DNA of 64,000 nucleotides from Panicum virgatum (lineage: Eukaryota; Streptophyta; Magnoliopsida; Poales; Poaceae), in contig NC_053147.1 in the NCBI RefSeq assembly GCF_016808335.1, forward strand, positions 19,950,913 through 20,014,912. The letters run 5' to 3'. Shown piece after piece: positions 11,350 to 23,103 of the stretch. The stretch's first letter is position 1, and each line of letters begins with the position of its first letter. The notes beneath the pieces were generated by a model. The model did not search any database and was not told where the DNA came from. It was given only the letters and a program-made list of their open reading frames with translations. The position numbers were made by a program, and so were the translations under genes.

Positions 11350-12418
11350 TGTCGTGGTGTGGCAAACCACAGCCGGGTGGCGGAATGCACCCGCCTAAGC
11401 CCAGAGGGTGAGTACTCGGGGGTTAGCTAGGACTAGTTCGATCTTGCTCAGGAACACGATGAACACAGCAGGTTAGAGTGGTTCGGGCCGCCGGAGCGTA
11501 ATACCCTATGTCCACTGTGTGTTGTATTGCTTGAGTCTGGAAGAGCTTGGAGCTGAGTCCAGCGTGCGTCTGAGTGTGCTTGAGAGCCCCCTATGTACAA
11601 CAAGCGCCTCCCTTTTATATCTCAAGGGAGGCGTGTACATGGCCGTTGGGTCCCCGACAGGTGGGCCCAACGATGTAGTATAGCGTATTGTTCATACATT
11701 ATGGCGTTTCAGGCGGAGAAGATCTCATTCTTGGATTTTCCTGGTTCGTCTGTGGGAATCTTCCGACCGGCGTGCTTTGCCCTGTCTTGTCGAAACGGTG
11801 TCAGAGTATAGCGTGCGGCGTCGCCTGTAATGTAGCTGAACGGGCCGTGTAGCTTGCGGCATAGGCGGCATGATGGAAAAGTGTCGTGTCGTCGTATCCA
11901 TTTAATACGTCAGACGGGCTCTGCATGGTTGCGGCGCAGGCGGCTACACTGTGTACCTCGGTAATACGCGGACTACAGTGAGACCTGGCAAAGGCTGCCC
12001 CGCATGCCGCGGCGGCAGAGCACGCCTCAACCACCCGCATTGAATGCGGTGGGTGGGTGAGTCTTCCGGCGGAAGGCCCACGCCCGCGCCTGCGGGACAC
12101 GTGGCGGCTCCGGACCCCCCGGCGGTATGTTGGTTCCACGCGCGCGGGAGGTCCGGACGGGCGCGAGGAGGCCCCGGACCCCTTTAGGGGGGGTCCGCGC
12201 CCTCGGTTGTTGGCTTGGAGCTTCCTTTCCTCGGGGACACGTGGCGTCACCGGACCCTTCCCAGAGCGGGGAGCAGGTCCGGGGCCGTTGGCATGGTGAG
12301 GAAAGAGCCTGACCTGTGGGGCCCGGCTGCTCCGCCCCTTATGGCTCAGTCGCGGATAACTATGCGAGTCCTGCCTTGCTGCTGTAGAAGTGGGTATCCC
12401 TGCTATAGGGTACTGACA
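11350..12418 (-). repeat. 5' LTR of element A
   Basis: On the plus strand it runs from TGTCGTGGTG to GGGTACTGACA; read on the minus strand it starts TGTCAGTACCC and ends CACGACA. It shares long stretches with both LTRs of element B. A minus-strand TATA-like box (GATATAAAAGGG) lies near 11615-11630, consistent with the promoter of a minus-oriented element. Confidence 0.85.
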
Positions 12419-12467
12419 ATGTCCATTAAAAAAACATCAGAAACCGAATGGTAGGTGAACCGTGTTA

Positions 12468-12648
12468 GAGCAAGGGTAATAGTCCTCTCCCACTGCCGGC
12501 TGGGAGCGCCGCGGATGGTGGCGGACCCCACATATGATGGAGTCATTTCGCCGGCTTCAAGCGAGCGGTTTGGCAGGCACCCGCTTCAGGTTTCTCCCTC
12601 CGTGACATTGGATACCAGCCGGCTCTCAGCCGGTTATTAAACTTGCTC
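12468..12648. mobile_element. Tourist-type (PIF/Harbinger) MITE, 181 bp
   Basis: Seen: terminal inverted repeats beginning GAGCAAG at both ends (GAGCAAGGGTAATAG and, inverted, GAGCAAGTTTAATAA), flanked by the direct repeat TTA at 12465-12467 and 12649-12651. Known: TTA/TAA target duplication with this type of terminus marks Tourist MITEs of grasses. No coding capacity. Confidence 0.7.
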
Positions 12649-13550
12649 TTACAAACTTGCATCACCGTGCCCCCGCGGTGCGGTGACGTCACGGTCCAAC
12701 CACCTGACAGCGACCGCGACGACGCGATTCGCTCTGCTTCCGCGTCAAACTCCCCCACCGGCCATCATCACCCAACAATACTAGCGCCCTGCAAGTGCGG
12801 GGCCGAAGAACAGGCGCTCGATGGAAAAGACGCAGCCGCTCGTCCGCCGCGCCCGCCAGGGCCCTCTTTACCTCCCCCACCTCATCGCCCCACGCCCGGC
12901 AAACTAACCACCGCCCCGACCGCGACGCCCCCGCGCGCGCACCCAGGCCCGGCGCGGGCGCCACGTCGCGGTCCACCAGCGCGCGCGGCGTCGCACGACG
13001 CGACACGACGCGAGCCTTCCTTCCTTCCTTCCCCGAGCGCGCAGCGACGGCCGGGCAGACGGGGCGGGGCGCGGGTTTTCCACTGCTGCTGACCGCGCTC
13101 GCTTTGGGCGTGCGCGCGCGGGCCTGCGTGCCGGGGGCGGTGACGGGTGCTCGTGCTCCTGGCGCGGTGACTTGCTGACCTGGGGCCCGGCGATGCGCGC
13201 CGCTCGCTGTCGTGGTCCAGCAGGCAGGGGCCGCCGGGGCCCTTCGTGCTGGCGTCGGGCGCCGCGGCCGCACGCTTGGAAAACGTCTTGACGAGCTCAG
13301 GATCCGGGTGATCTAGAGATATCTACTCCTGATATCTTTAGCGCCTGTGCGGCGGCGTGAATGATTGATCGCCTCGTCGCCCCTAGGTGATCTTTTTTAT
13401 AAATTATATAATATAAGAAACAGCTTAGATATGAGATCGCCATTAGCGAGGTGTTCGACGGCCTGTCGACGTTGGCCCCACGACGCTGATGGCATCTGTC
13501 AGTGTGTGGTTGAAGGTCTTAGTTTCTTTTCTAGGCCCAGTTGATGAACT
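12649..13550. other. GC-rich unassigned block
   Basis: Strongly GC-rich between about 12660 and 13300, with many CG dinucleotides, then a short AT-rich dip near 13390. Several long open frames exist on both strands but read as low-complexity Arg/Ala/Pro text, as expected by chance at this composition. It could be a CpG-rich promoter or first exon of a decayed gene; nothing decides this. Confidence 0.3.
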
Positions 13551-13781
13551 GTGGCGAGGCCCCCTGCAAACAGCTGTGCTGCTGAGTTTGATCCAACTGG
13601 ACTGACTGAAGCCTTACTACCTCCTCGCCACCATGACCAGGGGGCCCGCAATCCCCAAGCTGTTCGCCTGTTTGGGCTGCATGTCGAGACTGGAATCTGT
13701 GAAAAGTACAATGGACCGAGAAAGAGGATATACCAGAAAAAATTGTACTACGAGGAGATAGCAGCCAAGAGGACTGGATGA
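13551..13781 (+). CDS. unrecognised short reading frame, possible gene fragment
   Basis: A 76-codon frame opening at GTG, or starting later at an ATG, ends TGA at about 13781 with a Lys/Arg/Tyr-rich tail (GPRKRIYQKKLYYEE). A pyrimidine tract with AG (TTTCTTTTCTAG, about 13524-13535) lies just upstream, but two TGA stops separate it from this frame. No family is recognised. It may be an exon remnant or chance. Confidence 0.2.
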   Translation: MARPPANSCAAEFDPTGLTEALLPPRHHDQGARNPQAVRLFGLHVETGICEKYNGPRKRIYQKKLYYEEIAAKRTG

Positions 13782-13798
13782 TCAACACAAGGTATTTC

Positions 13799-14164
13799 GA
13801 GTCTGTTTAGTTACTACCCCGTAAACAGAAAAAAGCCGTAAACGCATTAAAGTGAAAAGAAATCTTACTAATTTGAAGTACTAAATGAAGTCTATTTACA
13901 AAATTTTTTGTATGGTTGGGTTGTAAATCGCGAGACGAATCTAATGAGCCTATTTAATCCATGATTTGCAACAGTGATGATACAGTAACCAACCGTTAAT
14001 TATTAATTAATTATGGATTAATTAGCATCATTAGATTCGTCTCGCGATTTACAAACCATCCATGCAAAAAGTTTTTTAAATAAACTTCATTTACTACTTC
14101 AAATTGGGAAGATTCCGACGCAAAAATTTTTTGCCTTTACAGGCCTCACGAACTAAACACGGCC
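13799..14164. mobile_element. MITE with internal palindrome, about 365 bp
   Basis: Seen: ends share TGTTTAGTT in inverted orientation (CTGTTTAGTTACTACC left; inverted right end CGTGTTTAGTTCGTGAGG). Inside, 13923-13947 and 14028-14052 form a perfect 25-bp inverted repeat. The text GTTTAGTT...AACTAAAC is common in grass genomes. I could not fix the target duplication, so the superfamily is open and the ends are approximate. Confidence 0.55.
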
Positions 14165-14350
14165 TTCCTTGCATAACAAATGGACCCATGTTCGCGCTGA
14201 TCTAAATTTCAAGACTACCAAAATAAGTAATTGCTGAACTCTCGAAGCAGAGATGTTGAGCATTTTGTAAGAAACCTATACTCCCTCTGTCAAAAAAACA
14301 AGTCATCCTAATATTCAAATTTTGTCCCAAAAAACAAGTCACTATATATC

Positions 14351-15484
14351 TGTTGACACCGTTTTTTGACACGTGTCAAAGAAGGTAATTTTTATGAAGG
14401 GAAGGTGGCCGATTTGGAAGAAACCAAAAGATGCACACGGTTGGAATCGGCCGATGGAGTTTGTCCGATGGGCCAGAAGAATATGCTTTGAAGATGCTGA
14501 TCCGCTAGTTCTGGTATCCGGCCGATGGATAGTTGCCGATGAAGTCAAGTAAGGAGGATAGGATCCGGACTCTGCGAGAATTTTGATGATTCGGTTGTAA
14601 TATTTAAAGTAGTTTATTTTTTAGATAGACTTTTCTTTAGGGTCAAGTAATGTTTGCCGTAATCGGCTAGGACTTGATAGCGCTAGGCTATATATACCAG
14701 TTGTAAGGGACCGGAAAAACTTGATACACATCCAATACAACAAACTTTATAATTCATTTGCACTTTTTCGGTGACTTCGTCTTTTCTCTTCTTTTTTCGA
14801 CGAGTTCTTTCAAGTTGATCAAGGACGTCTCACATTCGAGCGACTTGATTTGCTGATAAGTTTTCGTTTTACCGAGTATATTTGAGCTTTAGCTACCGGG
14901 CGCATCGCTGTGGCTTCGTTCAAATCTATTCAAAAGTTATCGAGTTCATCTAGGCTTTGACTTCCGGGCGCATCGCTGTCGTTTCGTCTAAATTTATTCA
15001 CCAATTATCTATATTGGCTAAATTTGTAGGTTTTCCTATGCTTTTTGGCCATTATCACATCTAAAAAAATATTAGATCGGTTTTAGGTTTTGGAGTAGCA
15101 CTTTTGTTATCTCAAGAGTCGGTTTAGATCTGTTTTTAGCCTTACATCATCTAAGTTACACATTCGTAGCTTAGATCTTGTCATACACACACGATCGGCT
15201 GTCCAAAAGCCGGTTTTGTCGTCTAGTGTATCGGCTGATCCTGCCGATGCGCTTGTTTACTACGCGCTTGTATTTAATATCTTTTTGTCGTCTATAGTAT
15301 CGGCAAAGCTTGCCGATACCCCCATCTGAGAGATATTTGGAATCCCAGCCGATACGCTCTCGAATTTGACTTTGTTTTCTCCCTTGTCAATTTCAGGTCA
15401 AATTGACTGGCACGCTTGGTTGACTTTCTGAGACTTGGCGAACACTTGCCCTCGGATTTCAGTGTGTTGATTTTTGCGTCAACA
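14351..15484 (+). repeat. 5' LTR of element C
   Basis: Begins TGTTGACACCG and ends GCGTCAACA, with TGTTGAC/GTCAACA inverted termini. It aligns end to end with 23104-24236. GCCGAT/ATCGGC-type motifs recur through it and through the whole element. Confidence 0.95.
14689..14698 (+). promoter_or_regulatory. LTR TATA box of element C
   Basis: CTATATATACC in the middle of the 5' LTR, conserved in the 3' LTR at 23441-23450, is the best candidate for the retroelement's TATA box. Placement roughly a third into the LTR is reasonable for a U3/R boundary. Confidence 0.5.
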
Positions 15485-15492
15485 CATTTTTT

Positions 15493-15510
15493 TGGCATGC
15501 CCAGTGGGAC
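15493..15510 (+). other. primer binding site of element C
   Basis: TGGCATGCCCAGTGGGAC begins eight bases after the 5' LTR end. Its TGG start and position fit a tRNA 3'-end primer; the tRNA is not assigned. Confidence 0.6.
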
Positions 15511-15524
15511 ACGAAAGCTTCAAC

Positions 15525-18521
15525 ATGGTGGAACTCACAGATAAATCTGCAATTAGTGAAGAAAATCAGATTCTTGTTCCTGAAGATAAGCTCAAAGAAG
15601 AACAAAAGAAGGAATATGAAGAGCTGGTAGAGAAATTCAAACGTGAATACCTCAAGTCGTACAGCGTTAACAGATCTGGTGAGGTGATTAAGAAGTTTAA
15701 TCTTCCATCTTTTCAGCCATTGATAGAGGCTCAACGTGAAAGCAAGATGATAGACGCAGTTGGCCAAGCTGTGGCACAAGCCTTCATCAAGAGTGCAACA
15801 GTGATGGGCAACACGGTGCACAATGCAGTGGTCAAGACTTTTGCTGAAGGTACGTTACCAGGGTGCATGGGTCCTTGCTATGTACAACCATATCAGATGC
15901 AATATACTCCCTTGGAGGTGTCTATGGCAGCAGCCCTGTCGGCTCAAAATAGCCAGATAGGAACAAGCAACAGTCAAACTCCACCTCAGAAAGCAACAGT
16001 CAAACTCCACCTCAGATGACTACTGCAGCATCGGCGGGTACGGCAAATCCTATCTACTCAACCACACCGCCGATTGCTACAACCGTGCAAGGTGGATCTA
16101 CGTCCGTATTTCCTAAAGGATGGGATCCTGCTACTAGGTATGGTATGCATCCAGATTTCTTTTCTACGCCACCCAAGATGCAGTTTAATGCATCGGCTTC
16201 TCAGCCGATAGCCTCTCAGCCTGATCCATCGGCCGTTCAGCCGATGGGTGCACAGCAGGATGCATTGGCAACACAGCTGAATGCACAAGGCGCATGGAGT
16301 CCACAATAGATGGCACAAGCTAATGTATCGGCGCCACCGCCGATGACCCCACAGCAGCGTCTTGCTATCCTGCTCCAACCCCAGTCTCCTTCAGAAGTGT
16401 TGTTGTCGCAATCTCCGCATCAGAAGGGAATCAACTGGGTATTCCACAATCAAGCAACTGGACAGATACAGTTTGTCAATGTGCCGTACATGGATATTAC
16501 CGATCAACAAATGGCTAACCCATCAGCTACACAGCCGACAATGACTCAGCAAACACCCAATCGGGTAGTACAGCAAGCCCAACAGATGTAATCGGCTGGA
16601 CAGCCGATGAACCATGTAGCTCAGCAACTTGCGATGATGGCCAATGCAGCGAACACGGTTTCCCCTCAGCAAGTGCCAATAGTTGAGCCGCAAGTTGATT
16701 GGAGCACAAAGATAGATGAAGTGATGAGGGAGCAGTTTGGTTTGAGGCCAAAGCAACAATCTGTCATGTACAAGACTCCCTATCCTCCGGCTTATGATCA
16801 GATTCCTCTCCCACACAAGTACAAGATGCCTGACTTCACAAAGTTCTCAGGGCAGGGAGAAGTTTCTATGATGGAACATGTTAATAGGTTCCTTCTACAG
16901 TTGGGAGAAGCGGGCAACCAGGATGCACTCAGAGTCCATTTGTTCTCCTTGTCTTTATCTGGATTGGCCTTTGCTTGGTTCACCACTTTACCAGCAAACT
17001 CCATATTATATTGGGCCGATCTAGAGAGACAATTTCATCAGTTCTTCTTCTCTGGGATTGCTGAGTTAAAGTTGACCGATTTGACCGGCTTGAGACAAAG
17101 AAATGATTAATCGGTTGCTGCGTTTATCCAAAGGTTCAGAGATGTCAAGAACCGATGTTACAGTTTGATTCTGTCCGATCAGCAGTTGGCCGACGTAGCA
17201 TTTAATGGACTCTTGCCGCACATTAAAGATAAATATGCATCGCAGGAGTTTGAAAGTATTAGCCAGATTGCAAGTCGGATGACAGGAGAGACTCGATCCT
17301 ACGAGTCCAAGAAGCCTTTTCAGAAGAAGATCAACTATGTGGAATATACTGCTAATGATGAGTCTGAAGAGGAGCAGGAAACGGTCGCATCGGCTGAGTG
17401 GATACAAAACAGTAAAAAGCCGGTGACGTGTCCGTTTGGAAAGAAAGAGCCTGAGTTGTATGGATTCGACATCACCAAAGCCGACAAGATCTTTGACTTG
17501 TTATTGTCGGAAGGGTTGATAAAGTTGAAGCCATATCACAAGATTCCATCGGAGGACGAACTCAAGAATATAAAGTACTGCAAGTGGCACAATGCCACGT
17601 CACATGACACAAATGAGTGCAAGGTCTTCCGACAACAGATTCAGATGGCTTTCGAACAAGAGAGATTGAAGTTTGAGGCTCCCAAGAAGACGATGAAGAT
17701 CGATGGACATCCTTTCGCCACGAACATGGTTGATGTGGCCAGAGATGAAGGTTCTTCTCAAGCTAAGATTCTAACGTCATCATCGGCCAAGAAATCTGGA
17801 GCTGTTGATCCTAAAGCGCAGATAGCGGCCGATGAGGTCAAAGGAAAGGGTCCGATGAGGGATGCTAAACGTTCATCGGCACCACATAGATGTGTAACAT
17901 CTCAAATGGTGCTGAATAAATTTCAGCGTGATCGTGAAAGGTGACAACGTAGAGAAGAAGAGGAGCGACGCGAGCAAGATCATTGGAGGTGTCCTTTCTT
18001 TGTCTACTGTTGGGAAGAAGGGTTGACGTTGCCATCGGCATATGATTGTCCCTAATGCAATGGTCAAGGCAGCCGATCATATGAAAGGTCACGTCATGAG
18101 CCCTATCGGCGTGAGCGCACTTCTGTGCATGATCGGCTAGGAAAAAGAATATCGGTGCATGATCGACTGGGGAGCAGGACAATGCTACGTGATCCTGCTG
18201 GGAGATGAATGCCTATACACGATCGGCTAGAACAGATGGCCGACGACAGAGTGCAAGATGATCATCTGATGCGAAGAGATCCGGAACATGAGCCTGATCG
18301 CATGGATCAATCTCAATGGTGCCCAGGAGGTTTGACTAGGTCTCAGAAGCGACGTGTTCAGAGGTTACGCCAGCTGGAGATCATTGAGGAAGAACAAGAA
18401 TAGACACTGAATAAGAAAGGAGTCAAATCACAAGTCTGGCGTGTCAAGGCCAAGGCCGATGGTGAATCGGCCAGTAACAGTTCCACACCGATCCAAGCAG
18501 TCGGTTCTTCAGAAAGTTCCT
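15525..18521 (+). pseudogene. gag of element C, several stops and a duplication frameshift
   Basis: Seen: ATG at 15525 opens a frame with a charged N-terminal part, then Gln/Pro/Ser-rich text. A 26-bp tandem duplication near 15969-16014 shifts the frame. The capsid domain lies at about 16820-17300 (YKMPDFTKFSGQGEV, LSLSGLAFAWFTTLP, FIQRFRDVKNRCYSL), followed by a Cys-His segment YCKWHNATSHDTNECKVF (about 17577-17630). A Lys/Arg-rich tail with more stops runs toward RT. Stops at about 16307, 16589, 17108 and later are mostly one C-to-T change from Gln. No retropepsin motif (DTG, DGG or DNG with flanking hydrophobics) is visible between gag and RT. Confidence 0.85.
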
Positions 18522-20030
18522 GATGGATGAGTTCCTAGAGGAAGAAGGGAAGTTGGGGCATGGGTTCACGTCGGCCGATTTACTAGAGGAGATTGACATC
18601 GGAGATGGTGATAGACCGAGGCCGACGTTTATTAGCGCCAACTTGGATCCCAAATACAAGCAGGAACTGAAAAGTTTATTAAGAGAGTACAAAGATTACT
18701 TTGCTTGGGAATATTATGAGATGCCTGGCTTAGATAGATCTATTGTGGAACATCGTTTGCCTATAAAACCGGGATATCGGCCATATCAACAAGGAGCGAG
18801 GCGATGTAATCCTAAGATTTTGCCAGATATAAAGGCCGAGATTACACGATTAATTAAAGCTAATTTTATTTGGCAGTGTCGTTATGCCGAATGGATTTCT
18901 AACGTGGTTCCTGTTTACAAGAAGAATGGCAAACTACGAGTGTGCATTGATTTCAGGGATCTCAACAAAGCTACACCGATGGATGGTTACCCTATGCCAA
19001 TAGCTGATATGTTGGTAGATGCTGCTGCTGGGCACAAAGTGATCTGTTTTATGGATGACAATGCTGGATACAATCAGATTTTTATGGCAGAAGAAGACAT
19101 CCACAAGAATGCGTTCAGATGTCCAGGACATCTCGGTTTATTCGAGTGGGTAGTCATGACCTTCGGACTAAAAAATGCCGGTGCTACATACCAGAGAGCC
19201 ATGAATTATATCTTTCATGAACTCATCGACAAAATTGTGGAGATATACATTGATGACGTGGTTGTGGAGTCAAAGGGGCACCAAGAACATTTGGCCGATC
19301 TGCATAATGCTTTGGAATGCACCAGAAGACATGGTTTAAAGATGAATCCAAACAAGTGCGCTTTTGGTGTATCAGCTGGCCAATTCTTGGGTTTTATGGT
19401 ACATGAACGAGGAATTGAAATTAGTCAGAAGACTATATCAGCTATCGACAAAGTTGAAGCCCCTACAACGAAGGTTCAACTTTAGTCATTGATCGGCAAG
19501 ATTAATTTTACTCGAAGATTTATATCTAATCTGTCGGGAAAAATTCAGTCGTTCAGTTCTTTACTGAAGTTGAAGGCCGATCAGGAATTTGTATGGAGAG
19601 AGGAACATCAGAAGGCATTGGATGAAATCAAACATTATCTGGTAAATCCTCCGGTGTTGGTTCCTCCCCAAAAGCACAAGCCGTTTAAATTGTATTTATC
19701 GGCTGATGAGCATGCTATCGGATCGGCCCTTATTCAAGAATTTGAAAGAAAAGAAAGAGCTATTTATTTTGTGAGCAGAAGGTTGCTGGATGCTGAAACC
19801 AGGTATTCTTCTGTCGAGAGATTGTGTCTTTGCTTATACTTCTCCTGTACCAAGCTTAGACATTATTTATTATCGGCTAAATGTGTTGTTGTGAGCAAAG
19901 ATGACGTTATTAGATATATGCTCTCATTGCCGATTTTAAAAGGGAGAATAGGGAAATGGATTTTTGGCATTGTCAGTATTTGATTTGAGATATGAATCGG
20001 CTAAAGCAGTTAAGGGTCAAGCCGTAGCCG
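18522..20030 (+). pseudogene. reverse transcriptase and RNase H of element C
   Basis: Seen: a frame open from about 18523 to TAG at 19483-19485, then on in the same line after that stop. RT landmarks: LPIKPGYRPYQQ, VVPVYKKNGKLRVCIDFRDL, FGLKNAGATYQRAM and the catalytic YIDD in EIYIDDVVVE (about 19245). RNase H follows: FKLYLSADEHAIGSAL to YFVSRRLLDAETRYSS. Known: converts the genomic RNA to DNA in the particle. The TAG after KVQL replaces a Gln expected before SLIGKINF. A frameshift near 19960 ends the second segment. Confidence 0.9.
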
Positions 20031-21759
20031 ATTTTGTTGTGCAACATTGTGGACCAGAGCTAAACATGGTAGATCTTGTTCCTTGGACTTTATTCTTTGA
20101 TGGATCTTCTGTGGGAATGGTTCTGGAATTGGTGTGGTGTTGATTTCTCCTCGGGGGCAAATTTTGAGTTCTCATTTCCGATTGAAGCCTCTGCAACCAA
20201 TAATCAAGCTGAGTATTGTGCTATTCTCAAGGGAATTCAATTACTTCGAGAGATCAAAGCCGATGCTGTTGAGATTTTTGGAGATTCTATGCTGGTGATT
20301 AATCAATTAGTTCGGGAGTATGAATGCAAAGATGATATTTTATAATTATATCATGAAGAGTGTCTCCAGCTGCTGAAAGAATTCAAGAAGGTAACCATCG
20401 AGCATGTTCCCAAATTTCATAACAGTGATACAAATCGGCTGGCTCAGCATGCTTCAGGATATCGGCCGATGGAAAGAATAATGGCATCGGAGTTAACAGA
20501 CGATGATTGGAGGAAAGAAATTATTGATTATTTGAAAGATCCATCCAAAAAAGTGAACAGAAAAATCAGATTCCAGGCAATCAAGTATGTATTGTTGGAG
20601 GAAGATTTATATTATCGGACGATTGATGGAGTTTTGCTCAAATGCATCGATAAAGAAGAAGCTAAGTTATTAATGTGTGAAATTCATGAAGGGGTCTGTG
20701 GATCCCATCAATCGGCCTATAAGATGAAATGGGTGATTAGAAGGAATGAATATTTTTGGCCGACGATACTGGAAGATTGCTTCACATATTACAGAGGTTG
20801 CCAAGAATGTCAGAAGTTTGGAAGCGTGCAAAGAGTTCCTGCATCAGCCATGAATCCCATAATCAAGTCGTGGCCGTTTAGAGGATGGGGAATTGATTTG
20901 ATCGGCCAGATATATATCCTCCATCCAGTAAAAATCATAAGTTTATCTTGGTGGCCACTGATTATTTCACCAAGTGGGTTGAAACAATTCCTCTGAAGAA
21001 TGTTACGTCAAATGAGATGATTGAATTCATTAGAGAACACATTATCTATCGGTTTGGTATTCCACAGACCATTACGACCGATCAGGGTACTATGTTTACG
21101 TCAGATGAATTTGAGGAATTTGCTACTGGAATGGGGATTAAATTGCTGAATTCTTTTCCATATTATGCCCAAGCTAACAGTCAGGCAGAAGCATCCAATA
21201 AAGGAGTCATCAAATTGATCAAGAGAAAAATTGATGAATATCCTAGAAAGTGGCATATTGTACTTCATGAAGCTTTATGGGCATACAGCATCATAGTGTT
21301 ACAAAGGTGTCTCCATATCATTTGGTATACAGACATGAAGCTGTTCTTCTATGGGAGTTGAAACTTGATTCACGGCGTGTCACGTTTCAGAATCAATTGA
21401 CGGCCGATGAGTATTCTGCTCTGATGAAAGATGAATTAGAGGATTTAGTTAGCCATCAGCTGAAGGCTCTTATAAATGTTGAGGCAAATAAAACCAGAGT
21501 TAGCCGATGGTATGATAAAAAAGTAAAAGCCAAGATTTTTGAGCAAGGGGAATTGGTTTGGAAGTTAATACTGCCGATAGGAACAAAGAGTTCAAAATTC
21601 GGCAAATGGTCACCAACGTGGGAAGGACCATTCAGAGTAAACAGATGCGTTCCTGGCAATGCTTATATTTTAGAGACACTCGAAGGGGAAGAGTACCCTA
21701 GAGCTCTTAACGGAAAATATTTGAAGAAGTTTTACCCTAGCATTTGGGTGGATGGATAG
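20031..21759 (+). pseudogene. archaeal-type RNase H and integrase of element C
   Basis: Seen: WTLFFDGSS with shifts around 20110-20160, then ATNNQAEYCAILKGIQL and EIFGDSMLVINQL, the acidic motifs of the second, archaeal-type RNase H. A stop at about 20343 follows. Integrase: zinc finger HEGVCGSHQSAYK to CQECQKFG, catalytic Asp in WGIDLIGQ, a frameshift at about 20940, second Asp in TTDQGTMFTS, Glu in SQAEASNKGV, another shift at about 21280, and a C-terminal domain ending TAG at about 21757. Dual RNase H is typical of Tat elements. Not functional in this copy. Confidence 0.85.
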
Positions 21760-22024
21760 CCGATTAATTGAATTATCGGTTGAATTGTTATGGCCGACAC
21801 GATATGTGCCGCCCTTAGTGCAAAAAATCTACACAATCCAGATTATTTGAATTCGGGTCAGAGTTGGTTTTTTGCCACATCAATTGGGAAATTGCAATGG
21901 AAATTGACAAGAAAAAGGAAATACTTCATTAATAATATTGTTTACAAAGGGGCCGATCTAAGGATCTGGCCGACACATCGAAAGATTGTTTTTAGGAAGA
22001 TGCTACTCCTAGAAATATAATCAT

Positions 22025-22798
22025 CGGCAAAGACGTTGCCGATGACCGCCTCTATGCTGACATCTTCGGAGATGGCGGCGGCTTCCATCTCCATGTCGTC
22101 GGCGAGCTCTTCAAAGGCCCACCAGTCTTCGCTGCCCAGCGGGAAGCGGAACGGTTCGACCTGTAGGAGATCGTGACCAGTCTCGACTGGGCCGTGGCGA
22201 GGGCTACGGCGGCGCCACGGCGAACCCCATGTCCGGCGACCTCCCAAATGCAGTTGGGGATGTCCTGCAGACGGGCGGCGACGGTGTCGCCGCGCGTGTT
22301 CACCGACTCGGTGGCGGTGGCTGCTGCGGCGTGGAGGGTCTGAACCTGCGACTCCAAGACTGAAGCAAGATGTCAGAAAAACAGGAGAAAGCAATGCTTC
22401 GGAAGGGGCGACTTACAAGCAACCCTGGAGTCAGCGGCGGTGAGTTGGGCCTGGAGGAGTGCCCGATCGGATTGCGCCGCCTCCAGTTCGGCGGCAAGGA
22501 ACTGAGACCAGATGGTCTCTTGGGAGTAATTCTGCCGAGCTTCATCCTTCTCGCGAAGGAGCTGGAGAATGAACTACTTGGTGCTCTCAGGAACACCAGG
22601 GAAAGAGGGTCCCTCCGAGTTGGAGGAACCGGAAGAAGCATTGTCACTTTGCAGAAAAGAGGCAGAAAAATTAAAGATCAAAGTTGAACAAAAGTATGGC
22701 AATCCGAAGATGGAAGAAAGGAGGTCTTACTCCACATGGCGACGGATCGCCGGCGGTGCATTGGAAGGACCCTCATTGGGGCGCTTGGAGCCCGCCAT
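22025..22798 (-). pseudogene. antisense spliced gene in the 3' region of element C
   Basis: Seen on the minus strand: exon 1 22798-22731 (ATG, MAGSKRPNEGPSNAPPAIRR), donor GTAAGA, intron to AAAG at 22647; exon 2 22646-22417, donor GTAAGT, intron to TTCAG at 22360; exon 3 from 22359 (LESQVQTLHAAAATATES, DTVAARLQDIPN). Both introns join codons in phase. Exon 2 has a TAG at 22576-22574, one C-to-T step from Gln, and exon 3 shifts frame near ALATAQ, continuing as HDLLQVEPFRFPL. Content is helical and Gln/Ala/Glu-rich. Known: Tat-lineage elements carry antisense extra ORFs of unknown role between pol and the 3' LTR. The function is not known. Confidence 0.6.
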
Positions 22799-23089
22799 TG
22801 CTACAGAAAGACCTAGGGTTTTTTGCTGGAAAAAGAAGAAAGGAGGCTCTGTAGCTAAGGGAGACTTGTTGCCGATACAAGGACGGAAGGTGATGTTTAT
22901 GGCCCAGTCTGGGTAAGTGAAAAGACGAAAGGTGAATCGGTGCGTTGGGTTTGTGCAGTCGGAAGGTGAAAAGCCAGGGGCAAAGAAGAGTTTTTACCCG
23001 ATCGTATGGGGTAAGCCGTATGCATGGGGTACGAGGAATGGCTTTAAATGCTGGTTGGAGTAGTTTCGGAACAAAATAATTTATTCCGA

Positions 23090-23103
23090 AACTGGGGGGC
23101 ATG
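23090..23103 (+). other. polypurine tract of element C
   Basis: GAAACTGGGGGGCATG stands directly before the 3' LTR start at 23104, the expected plus-strand primer site. Confidence 0.65.

Larger units (their letters stand above)
9908..12418 (-). mobile_element. element A: 5' fragment of a Tat-type Ty3/gypsy element
   Basis: Seen on the minus strand: an LTR (12418 to 11350), a primer binding site, then gag, cut off in the linker after the capsid domain at about 9908. It matches element B (52454-62069) closely over LTR and gag, so the two belong to one family. Protease, pol and 3' LTR are missing. The five bases after the LTR (ATGTC) would be its target duplication, but the partner is lost. Confidence 0.85.

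Noticed and set aside
12689..13273. 194-codon minus-strand frame
   Set aside because: Low-complexity Arg/Ala-rich text in a very GC-rich block, with competing frames on the other strand; no domain seen.
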